Assembly: GCA_034436045.1 (NCBI GenBank)
Contig: DAOTVZ010000076.1
Location: forward strand, 1-21,078
Direction: 5' to 3'
DNA: 21,078 nt
Source: H111-94 sp034436045
GTDB taxonomy: Bacteria; Chloroflexota; Ktedonobacteria; Ktedonobacterales; Ktedonobacteraceae
Shown here: piece after piece, positions 14,389 to 21,078 of the stretch
How the letters are laid out: every line of letters starts with the position of its first letter
How positions within the stretch are numbered: position 1 is the stretch's first letter
The notes under the pieces: model-generated
Databases searched by the model: none
Seen by the model: only the letters and a program-made list of their open reading frames with translations
What the model was told of the DNA's origin: nothing
Translations under genes and position numbers: made by a program

Positions 14389-15194
14389 GCCTGAAGCCCT
14401 CCGTGACCGTTGCCAGGAACATCCCCGAATTCTGCCCCGGTAATGGCGGCGACAATCTTTTCGGGGGTGGTATCTTTGATGTTAAAGGTGGCTACTTTGC
14501 GACCGAGGCGCAGAACGGTGACACGATCAACGACCTCGAAAACGTCGGCCAGATTGTGGGAAATGACGATGACCGACAGGCCCTGTTCGCGCAGACGTTT
14601 GATCAGGTTTAATACCTGGCGGGTTTGTGCCACACCCAGCGCGGCGGTTGGCTCGTCCAGGATGACCACTTTTGCTTTATGCAGGATGGTGCGGGCTACA
14701 GCGACGGACTGGCGTTGACCACCGGAGAGAGTGGAGACAGGCACGCGCACCGAGGGTACTTTCACATCAAGCGTGCGCAGCACACTAATCGTCTGCTTCT
14801 CCATCTCGATTTCGGCGAGAGGTGCCAGTACTGGAAGCGGGGCCATGCGTTCTTCACGTCCCAGGAACAGGTTCGAGACGATGTCCAGGTTATCGCATAG
14901 TGCCAGGTCCTGGTACACGGTTTCAATGCCAACATTGGTGGCAGCTTGAGGACTTGTGATTCGGACGAGTTGGCCTTCCAGGTAGATTTCGCCTGAATCG
15001 GCGGGGCCGACGCCGGAAATCGTCTTAACGAGCGTGGATTTGCCAGCACCGTTATCACCTACCAGCCCCATTACTTCTCCCGCATAGACCTCAAGACTGA
15101 CATTAGTGAGCGCTCTCACTGCGCCAAACGACTTGTTGATGTTGACCAGGCGCAGGCGAGGTTCACCTCTTTGTGAGATAACTTCTGTAGACAT
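14385..15194 (-). CDS. Sugar ABC transporter ATP-binding protein (single-domain CUT2 type)
   Basis: This ATPase of the importer is 269 residues long. Walker A is GDNGAGKST (46-54), the Q-loop is in VYQDLAL, the signature is LSGGQRQSVAVAR (156-168), and Walker B with the D-loop start is VVILDEPTAALG (176-187). The switch His is in VISHNL. It carries one nucleotide-binding domain, whereas RbsA and XylG have two fused ones; the FrcA type also has one, so it presumably works as a homodimer. Start ATG 15194 has GGAG 6 bases upstream. It is separated from the binding-protein gene by 229 bp containing a hairpin and a possible promoter. Confidence 0.93.
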   Translation of the reverse strand: MSTEVISQRGEPRLRLVNINKSFGAVRALTNVSLEVYAGEVMGLVGDNGAGKSTLVKTISGVGPADSGEIYLEGQLVRITSPQAATNVGIETVYQDLALCDNLDIVSNLFLGREERMAPLPVLAPLAEIEMEKQTISVLRTLDVKVPSVRVPVSTLSGGQRQSVAVARTILHKAKVVILDEPTAALGVAQTRQVLNLIKRLREQGLSVIVISHNLADVFEVVDRVTVLRLGRKVATFNIKDTTPEKIVAAITGAEFGDVPGNGHGGLQA

Positions 15195-15258
15195 AGATGC
15201 TCCATGAAAGATTAAGTAGAAATGTCAAAAGTGCCTTACTGTGAAAAAGGACACTCTA

Positions 15259-15267
15259 AGTATACCA
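15259..15267 (-). promoter_or_regulatory. Possible extended -10 promoter for the ATPase-permease genes
   Basis: TGGTATACT (15267-15259) matches an extended -10 (TG-N-TATACT). No good -35 is present. It could give the ATPase and permease genes a transcript independent of the binding-protein gene. Confidence 0.4.
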
Positions 15268-15373
15268 TGTTTGCTTAGAAAGCTGTACTTTAAAGATATG
15301 TGGATCAACAATCCTTATGTTTAGAATCGGGCCTTGAAAGGATGAAATACATCCGTCATGGTGTCTGGAATTA

Positions 15374-15409
15374 GGAGAGGTTCAGGGGCATCTGCTCCTG
15401 AACCTCTCC
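15374..15409 (-). terminator. Very stable hairpin between binding-protein and ATPase genes
   Basis: GGAGAGGTTCAGG (15374-15386) is exactly complementary to CCTGAACCTCTCC (15397-15409), and a further GCA/TGC can extend it inward. It lies 15 bp after the binding-protein stop. No U-run follows on the minus strand, so partial termination or 3'-end protection of the binding-protein mRNA is more likely than full termination, a common way to make much more binding protein than membrane subunits. Confidence 0.65.
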
Positions 15410-15423
15410 GATAAGGCATGTGG

Positions 15424-16584
15424 TTAGCACACGCCGTCTGTACCAGCAGGTACACCCTGACAGACTTGATCTTTGGTCACATAGCCGTCGGCGATAACCG
15501 TGCTGGCGACGTTGCTGGCGTCAACGATCACCGGCGTTTCCAGGATGGTGGTAACATTGCCGCCATCGGTGGTCGCGGTCGTAGTGACTTTGCCTGCGCT
15601 TGACAGGGTTGTGAGATCGGTACCGTTCATGAGAGCCTGAACGACGTCGGCGGTGGCTTGAGCCTCCAGGGAGTTCTTCTTATAGACGGTCATATTCTGG
15701 TAGCCCAGCAGGATATAGTGGATGCCAGAGATGGAGGCATCCTGACCGGTAACGAGAACTTTACCGGCGAGGTTCTTGGCCTTGAGGGCAGCGATGACGT
15801 TGTTCGCCATGCCATCGTTAGCGACATAGGCGATCTGCACGTTGTCCTGTGTCTTGGTGAGAGCGGCTTCCATCTCAACCTGGGCGGTAGCGTTGTCCCA
15901 GTTGGGCGTAAACTGCTCGTAGACGTTGTTGAGCTTACCGGCTTTGACCAGTGGGTCGATAATGCTATGGGCACCCTGGGCAAAGAGCAGAGCATTGTTG
16001 TCGGTCTTAGCACCATCGATCATGACCAGGTTGTTATGGCCGGAGCTGACATATTTGGTGTAATTGTCAGCGATATATTGACCTTGTAACACGCCAACCT
16101 GCACGTTGTCGAAGGTGACATAGGCGGTGAGGTCTTTCGACTGGATCAGGCGATCATAGGCGATGACGGGCACATTTTTGGCCTTCGCGGCAGCGACGAT
16201 AGCGGCGGCCTGGGTGCTGTCATGAGGCGCAACGACCAGGATGCAGTCACCTTTGGATAGGTCGGCCTCTGCCTGGGTCAGTTGCAGGCTAGAGTCTCCC
16301 TGCGCGTTGGCATAATCGGGGGCGACACCTGTCACGGCCTGGATAGCGCTGACGAGCGCCGGGTGGTCATAGGTTTCCCAACGGGGCGAAGAGGCGCTTT
16401 CAGGGAGCAGAATGCCGACCTTCTTGCAGCCTTTGCCGTTGACCGGAGCGGTGTTACTGGTCGAACCGGTGGTGCTGCCTGGATTGGTATTGTTACCGTT
16501 GCCACAGGCTACGATCATCACGGAGAGTAAGAGCAGGCTGATCAGCGAATAGAACCTGCGCCGTGGAGTTGTAAATAATTTCAT
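15424..16584 (-). CDS. Sugar-binding lipoprotein (XylF/RbsB-like) of the ABC importer
   Basis: This extracytoplasmic substrate-binding protein of a CUT2 importer has 386 residues. It begins with a lipoprotein signal: basic MKLFTTPRRRF, hydrophobic core LISLLLLSVMI, lipobox IVAC with lipidated Cys27. A Ser/Thr/Asn/Gly linker (28-48) follows, then the periplasmic-binding fold from KKVGILLPESASSPRW. VIAYDRLIQSKDLTAYVTFDN resembles the xylose-binding XylF group. The C-terminus has a Cys pair (VCQG...DGVC). Start ATG 16584 has GGGAGGAAA about 8 bases upstream. Xylose, glucose and galactose are all possible ligands, and the nearby galactonate cluster makes an aldose plausible. Confidence 0.92.
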   Translation of the reverse strand: MKLFTTPRRRFYSLISLLLLSVMIVACGNGNNTNPGSTTGSTSNTAPVNGKGCKKVGILLPESASSPRWETYDHPALVSAIQAVTGVAPDYANAQGDSSLQLTQAEADLSKGDCILVVAPHDSTQAAAIVAAAKAKNVPVIAYDRLIQSKDLTAYVTFDNVQVGVLQGQYIADNYTKYVSSGHNNLVMIDGAKTDNNALLFAQGAHSIIDPLVKAGKLNNVYEQFTPNWDNATAQVEMEAALTKTQDNVQIAYVANDGMANNVIAALKAKNLAGKVLVTGQDASISGIHYILLGYQNMTVYKKNSLEAQATADVVQALMNGTDLTTLSSAGKVTTTATTDGGNVTTILETPVIVDASNVASTVIADGYVTKDQVCQGVPAGTDGVC

Positions 16585-16644
16585 CGTTGAACTTTCCTCC
16601 CGTTTTCCACTGTTGTACGACGGAAAACATTGTGAACATAGAGA

Positions 16645-16705
16645 TGCTCTAAAATGGTAAGAGCAAATGCATCACAGCTTACTAAGCACCGGTTTCTATA
16701 CCGGT
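16645..16705 (-). promoter_or_regulatory. Two dyads upstream of the binding-protein gene (operator candidates)
   Basis: ACCGGT-TTCTAT-ACCGGT (16688-16705) repeats a palindromic hexamer with centres 12 bp apart. TGCTCT-N9-AGAGCA (16645-16665) is a second dyad, closer to the gene, 60-80 bases before the ATG. Either could be a repressor or activator site. I see no convincing -35/-10 pair to place them against. Confidence 0.4.
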
Positions 16706-16743
16706 TTACTTCTGTCTGCGCTTGTAAATCTTCTTGTATGTGA

Positions 16744-16765
16744 GCGAAAAACACCTCCTTTTCAC
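16744..16765 (-). other. Hairpin with a Shine-Dalgarno-like loop, no start codon downstream
   Basis: On the minus strand GTGAAAA (16765-16759) pairs with TTTTCGC (16750-16744, one G-U pair), leaving GGAGGTGT as an 8-base loop. It lies 27 bp past the EIIC stop. GGAGGTG is a near-ideal ribosome-binding sequence, but no ATG, GTG or TTG follows at a workable distance. Confidence 0.4.
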
Positions 16766-16792
16766 TAATTGCGCTTTCCTCTCGCGTGTGTG

Positions 16793-18130
16793 CTAGCGGG
16801 CCGCGATGGGGGAGAGCGGTTTGCTCTCCTCGTGCGTTTGCTCGCTGGTTTCCTCTCGTGCTACCAGGATGCGCTCCCATGCTTTGAAAAATGGGTAATA
16901 TATGACTGCGGAGACAGCGACATCAAAGAACTGGAGGAGACTGCCACGAATATCTCCGCCGGTGGCAATGAAGCCGCTGATTCCGAGAGGAACCGTAAAA
17001 GGTTGCATAACGACCGGTACATGCACCAGGCCAACCGAGAAAACGAAATAGTTAATCGTGACGATGATAGCGGGTACGAGGATAAACGGGATCATCATGA
17101 TCGGGTTTAGCGCCATCGGTACACCGAATGTGACGGGTTCATTAATATTGAAAATGGCCGGACCCAGCGCGACTTTCCCCACTGTTCGTAGTTGTGCCGA
17201 ACGCGAGCGTAGCATGTAGATGACCAGGGGCCAGGTGGCCCCTGAGCCACCGAGGTGGGCGAAGATGTGGAAGAATGGCTCGGTGACGATACCATGTCCG
17301 GGGCCACCGGGAGCATTGCCGGCCAGCGTGGCCATCCAGAAAGGTAGCGCGATAGCCATTACCACATTCATACCATGGATGCCGACCGACCAGAGCAACA
17401 TCATCAGAAGAATTTCGAGCAGAGCGGCTGGATAGCTGTTCTGGATTACTACAAATGGCTCAAAAATCTTCATCAGAAGAATAGGAATGGTGTACTGATA
17501 GACGTGGTGGTTTTCGATATAGGTATGTGAACTGACGAACCATTCGAGCAGCCAGATTGCCGTCAGCAGGCTCGTGGTGGGGATCAATGCCTCAAAGGCC
17601 CGCTTGATATTTTGTGGTACCGTGCGGGGCAGGCGGATGATGAGGCCGGAGTTGCGGAACCAGCGTACCACTTCGGCTGAGAGAATGCCGATCAGAATAG
17701 CGACCAGCAGGCCATCGCCGCCCAGGTAGGGTAGGATGTCGCCCAGGCTCATCGTGGTCAGGTCGCGTACTGGCATAGTAGCGACCAGGAACAGCACCAT
17801 GGCCAGGATGGCCGGTTGCACCGCCTCCGTGCGGCGATACTGTGCCAGGCTGTAGGCGACACCAAAAGCCAGAAAGAGCGCCATCAGGCCAAACGAGAGT
17901 TGGAATGGAACCAGTAATGCGTTCTGATAGGGGGCGATCAGGACGGCCAGTACGTGAACCGGAGGGTTGGCGAGAATGAGAAAGAGACTTCCCGCAATAA
18001 TCAAAGGCAGTGTGAAAATAACGAACGCATCACGAATCGCTTGCAGATAAATACTACTTGCAAGTGTGCCCAGTGGGGGAACCAGGTAGCGTTCGATCCA
18101 ATCGCTACTGCGCTCAACGAGACTACTCAC
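16793..18130 (-). CDS. PTS system EIIC component, lactose/cellobiose family
   Basis: This is the membrane channel of a phosphotransferase sugar importer, 445 residues with about ten hydrophobic segments. The N-terminus is the usual LVERSSDWIERYLVPPLG-type amphipathic start. FNINEPVTFGVPMALNPIMM is the conserved glucoside-binding signature of the family, with the key Glu in NEPV. Start GTG 18130 has GAGAGG 9 bases upstream, 6 bp after the EIIB stop, so the two are one operon. EIIA is absent from the window and must be supplied elsewhere. Beta-glucosides or chitobiose-like disaccharides are the usual substrates, but none can be assigned here. Confidence 0.93.
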   Translation of the reverse strand: MSSLVERSSDWIERYLVPPLGTLASSIYLQAIRDAFVIFTLPLIIAGSLFLILANPPVHVLAVLIAPYQNALLVPFQLSFGLMALFLAFGVAYSLAQYRRTEAVQPAILAMVLFLVATMPVRDLTTMSLGDILPYLGGDGLLVAILIGILSAEVVRWFRNSGLIIRLPRTVPQNIKRAFEALIPTTSLLTAIWLLEWFVSSHTYIENHHVYQYTIPILLMKIFEPFVVIQNSYPAALLEILLMMLLWSVGIHGMNVVMAIALPFWMATLAGNAPGGPGHGIVTEPFFHIFAHLGGSGATWPLVIYMLRSRSAQLRTVGKVALGPAIFNINEPVTFGVPMALNPIMMIPFILVPAIIVTINYFVFSVGLVHVPVVMQPFTVPLGISGFIATGGDIRGSLLQFFDVAVSAVIYYPFFKAWERILVAREETSEQTHEESKPLSPIAAR

Positions 18131-18136
18131 CTTATC

Positions 18137-18457
18137 TTACCTCTCACGGGTGCCGTTCAGCAGCTTCAACACCTGCTCTAAAACGGCCTGTCCATTCATC
18201 GTTGCGTAGTGAAAAGGCTCAATCAGTGCAACCGGCTTTCCGGCGGACAATGCCAGCTTTTCGATGCTCTTGCGCAGATGGCGAATTTGCGGTGCGATGA
18301 GAATGACATCGCAAGTATCAACCAGTGCAGCGTATTCGCCTGCACTCAGAGCTTCGACGCTTAACTCTAGCTGGCGTATTTTTGCCTCTGCCAGCATGCT
18401 GTCTACCAGCAGGCTGGTGGACATACCCCAGCTACAGACAATCAGTACGTGTATCAT
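18137..18457 (-). CDS. PTS system EIIB component, lactose/cellobiose family
   Basis: This cytosolic phosphocarrier of 106 residues passes phosphate from EIIA to sugar. The phosphorylated Cys8 lies in the P-loop VLIVCSWGMSTSLLVDSM, diagnostic for the Lac/cellobiose EIIB family (CxxGMSTSLL). The length is normal. Start ATG 18457 is preceded by GAGAA, a modest ribosome-binding site. It is the first gene after the sigma-54 promoter at 18564-18579, with about 95 bases of leader carrying two hairpins. Confidence 0.94.
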   Translation of the reverse strand: MIHVLIVCSWGMSTSLLVDSMLAEAKIRQLELSVEALSAGEYAALVDTCDVILIAPQIRHLRKSIEKLALSAGKPVALIEPFHYATMNGQAVLEQVLKLLNGTRER

Positions 18458-18496
18458 TCACCATTTCTCTTTGATCGAGCTGCGTATCATTGGATT

Positions 18497-18532
18497 GGAT
18501 GGTGTGTGCCATCCTACACACTTCGTTGTGTA
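18497..18532 (-). other. Two adjacent hairpins in the EIIB leader
   Basis: GGATGG-TGTGTG-CCATCC (18497-18514) and TACACA-N6-TGTGTA (18515-18532) are perfect 6-bp inverted repeats placed end to end in the predicted 5' leader. The loop TGTGTG of the first can also pair with the CACACA-type arm of the second, so two alternative folds exist. PTS leaders can carry antiterminator targets, but I cannot show one here. Confidence 0.4.
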
Positions 18533-18563
18533 TTGCGCAGCCTGCTGTTCTGTTTTACTAGAT

Positions 18564-18579
18564 AGCAAGAACCATGCCA
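18564..18579 (-). promoter_or_regulatory. Sigma-54 (-24/-12) promoter of the PTS genes
   Basis: On the minus strand TGGCATGGTTCTTGCT matches the sigma-54 consensus TGGCAY-N6-TTGCW, with the GG and GC dinucleotides 10 bp apart as required. It lies between the LevR-type activator gene and EIIB, pointing at EIIB, with a start near 18552. A perfect 7-bp palindrome TTGTGTG-TAG-CACACAA (18582-18598) adjoins its upstream edge. Confidence 0.85.
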
Positions 18580-18619
18580 AATTGTGTGTAGCACACAAGC
18601 ACAGAAATTCTTTCACACT

Positions 18620-21078
18620 TTAGAAATCCTGGTTGACGAAAATGTCCACCTGTCTGAGGATGCCAACCAGGTTATATGCCTCTTCGTCCGGCAAGAGGCG
18701 GGCTACCTGAGTGCTGAGGATTTGCAGTGCATGGCGACAGATGGAGAGTTCGCGCGCAAACTGGCGTTCAATCAGCCGAATCACTTCCTCGCTGATGAGA
18801 TGGCCTTTTTGTTGAATGCCGCGTTCTAGAATGCAGGCCAGATGCAGGATCAGACCGGATAGCACCTCGTTATCGAAGGTTTCTCCTACCTCAACCTCAA
18901 TCATCTCGATCATTTTATCGATCAAGGGTAGGACACGTGTTGGATTGAGGAAGATCAGGCGCTGGCTGAGCGTAGAGGAGATAGCTCGAATCAGGTCGGC
19001 GCGTTGCGCGAAGATGGATGGTGTCGGTGTTGTCTGCACAGTTGTTGTGGAAGGATGCAGGAGCGCCGGGTCGATCAGTGTACCACCCAGTAGGGTGCGC
19101 AGGCGCGCGATGCCGTCGCCGAACAGTACGTCGGTCAGTGAGATAAAAGGATAGCTTTCCAGGTGCGGATTGATTGTGCCGACAATGGCGGTTACCTGCC
19201 GATTGCCAATGAGTTGTTGTACCTCGACCTCTGTCTTGCCTGAGAGCTGAATGTCCATACAGATCACTTCGATGCCCTGCTGTCGTAATTCTGGCAGATA
19301 TTCTTCCAGCATCTCCGCCAGTTTTATGGCGCTTCCGAAACCAGTGAGGCAGACGGAGAGAATGACACGCCTGTTCTGTGGCTGTCCGTCGTTGTGTATC
19401 GGGTCAGAAGGTGTTGTGAAGGACGAGGTAGTAACTGTTGTAGATGCGTCATCTACCTGTTTTGTCGTGGTGTGAGCGGATGCCGACCTGCCACCAATAG
19501 CGTGGAACTGTTCCAGGCTTGTTGCAAGCTGATCAAGGTTCATCTGGTCGCCGCGCTGAGCGCGTCGGACGGCTTCGATGATTAAAGGAGCGCTGACTCC
19601 TGAGACGGTGCGTACAGGAATGCCTGTGCGTTTGGTTACGAGATCGCCGAGCGAGAGCAGCGAAGCAAAATCGACCAGGAGTAGCACGCCGCTTCCCTGA
19701 TTGGTGGCGCGCACTCGCTGAGAGACACGTTCCAATACTTCCTCTGGCGATTGGTCGAGCAAAAGTTCTTCGGCGGCGATACTGGTGGCACCGATGAGCG
19801 TATTCGTCAGTTCTACAAGTCCATTCGCAATGCCGCGGCCATGTGCTGCGACTACAATGCCGACGCTGGCACTGCTAGTGCTTAAAAGGACATCGGCGTT
19901 GGCGAAGAGAACCGTCAGGACATCTACTTCATTCTCTGGTAACGAGACACCCAGCGCTGAGCGGATGCGTAAGAGGGCCATCCGCGCGACTTCATACTCA
20001 ATTGGATAGGTCTGGCGCATAGATTGCAAGATGGGGTCGGCGCTGGCCTGTCGCTGGGCTAGATGCTCCAGGGTACTGCTGAGATGCAGTGCCAGCACCA
20101 GGGGTAATTTTTCTGGGAAGATGCGCCCCAGTTGCTCTTGCGCGTATTCCACGATAGCATGGCTAAGGGTGAGGATATGTTCATCTACCAGGTGCGAACC
20201 AGTCTCGGCCTCAGTCCGATTTTGCGTGATTGACGAAGCGAAGCGCTGGAAATAATGCTGGATGTTTTGATTGAGAAGTTTGTTGATCTCATCTTCGCGG
20301 AGACCACTGCGCCGTAGTATGGTCAGTTCGTTGCTAATGGTATCGTAGAGATCGTGGGCCGACTCAGGGGCATTATTCAAGCTCAATCCAGTAGGCGTAA
20401 AAATATGGACTGCTTCCAAATATGGCAGGACTGGCTCCAAGCGGCGGTGCATCTCGGCGGTGCGCAGCAGGCCGCGTCGGATGTGATCGGGCAGCATATC
20501 CTGGTGGACATGCATCTCGCTCAGACCGTTGGTGCGGTAATCGAGATAGGAGCGAGCGCAGATCAACTGTACGTCGGTACGCAGTTGCCCGATATTGCCG
20601 GGGCAGTCATAGAGCAAGAGGGCGCGTAGCACCTGTGGCATCACGTGAATGTTGGCCCCGATGCTGGAGCATTCGGTGGTGAAGAATGCGCGGATAAGTT
20701 CGTAGCGTTCCAGGGAACTGCGCTCTTGGAGGTCAGGCAAGGTAATCACCATCGGGATACGGCGGCGGAAGGTTGGCAGCAATGTAGTGGTTGGGTCTTC
20801 TGTAGTTGCCGCCAGCAGGAGTAGAGAGGCGTGGCGCTCTTTGTTCTCGCCGAGGCGGCGAAAATGCTCGCGATCCATTAAATAGAAGAGCATCTCCTGG
20901 CCTTCTGGTGGCAGGCGATGGACCTCATCGAGGAAGAGGATGCCGCGATGTGCCTGCTCGACCAGTCACTCGCGGTCATGATCGGCACCGGTATAGGCTC
21001 CTTTGGCCACGCCAAAAAGGTGGGCCATCAGCAATTGTGGGTTGCCAGCATAATCGGCACAATTAAAGCTGATGAAAG
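18620..21078 (-). CDS. LevR-type sigma-54 activator with PRD and PTS domains, partial, in-frame TGA
   Basis: This activates sigma-54 promoters of PTS operons when its PRD/EII domains sense PTS phosphorylation. The gene runs off the window, so Walker A and any N-terminal DNA-binding domain are missing. Visible from the edge are NCADYAGNPQLL, the sigma-54 contact loop GAYTGA and Walker B GILFLDEVHRLPPEGQEM. A TGA (20968-20966) interrupts the frame between DRE and LVE. Numbered from the ATG at 20893 (757 residues): end of AAA+ 1-145, PRD1 around His270, EIIA-Man-like domain with His351 (AAHGRGIA), Thr/Ser linker 470-505, EIIB-Gat-like domain with Cys515, PRD2 with His684. Everything after the TGA is intact, so either a recent mutation or error, or readthrough. 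Without readthrough, only a product lacking the ATPase core could start at 20893. Confidence 0.88.
18678..18699. promoter_or_regulatory. Candidate upstream activator site for the LevR-type regulator
   Basis: GCCTCTT-N8-AAGAGGC (18678-18699) is a perfect 7-bp dyad centred about 136 bp upstream of the predicted sigma-54 start, within the range where enhancer-binding activators bind. It lies inside the 3' coding end of the activator gene. Position and symmetry are seen; binding is inferred. Confidence 0.45.

Noticed and set aside
16581..16880. 99-codon minus-strand frame spanning the EIIC end and the gap before the lipoprotein gene
   Set aside because: It overlaps the EIIC 3' end in another frame, has mixed low-quality composition, and the GGAGGTG within it has no start codon at a suitable distance.
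20966..20968. Confident selenoprotein call for the LevR-type activator
   Set aside because: The family residue appears to be Gly, not Cys, and the downstream hairpin is weak; kept only as a hypothesis.

Overview
The window looks like chromosomal DNA from a bacterium of roughly 55% GC. I suspect the Chloroflexota, class Ktedonobacteria, from the gene mix (PucR-type regulator, sugar-acid degradation genes, long Sua5, MiaB with a long inter-domain linker). This is an impression from protein character, since no 16S or phylogenetic marker search was possible. Genes are tightly packed on both strands. No CRISPR array, rRNA or intact transposase gene is present.

Layout. Positions 1-270 hold no convincing gene, but carry three copies of an 18-bp direct repeat. 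Position 272-367 (minus) is a clear selenocysteine tRNA (anticodon UCA, 8-bp acceptor stem, long variable arm). Its promoter overlaps the stop codon of the upstream HAD phosphatase gene (406-1065, minus). A plus-strand block follows: a PaaK-like CoA ligase (1264-2607), miaB (2846-4372), a TPR protein with a very acidic tail (4423-5253), a 40-residue very basic protein (5292-5414) and a PucR-family regulator (5442-7055). Sua5 (7056-8132, minus) abuts it tail to tail.

Positions 8219-12279 form a divergent sugar-acid cluster: galactonate dehydratase dgoD and a PfkB KDG kinase on the minus strand, KDPG-type aldolase and an SMP-30 lactonase on the plus strand. Together these cover lactone hydrolysis, dehydration, phosphorylation and aldol cleavage, i.e. 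a DeLey-Doudoroff-type route to pyruvate and glyceraldehyde 3-phosphate. A 14-codon leader-peptide candidate lies in the divergent control region. A Nudix hydrolase (12394-12879, minus) separates this from a xylose/ribose-type ABC importer on the minus strand (binding lipoprotein 15424-16584, ATPase 14385-15194, permease 13117-14388), with a strong hairpin between the binding-protein gene and the ATPase gene.

The right end (16793-21078, minus) is a cellobiose/lactose-type PTS: EIIB and EIIC downstream of a LevR-type sigma-54 activator. A consensus-matching -24/-12 promoter lies between activator and EIIB, and a dyad suitable as an upstream activator site lies inside the 3' end of the activator gene. 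The activator has an in-frame TGA inside its AAA+ domain, just after GAYTGA, although the frame is open and family-like on both sides. With tRNA-Sec in the same window, recoding has to be considered, but a recent nonsense mutation or base error is the simpler reading.
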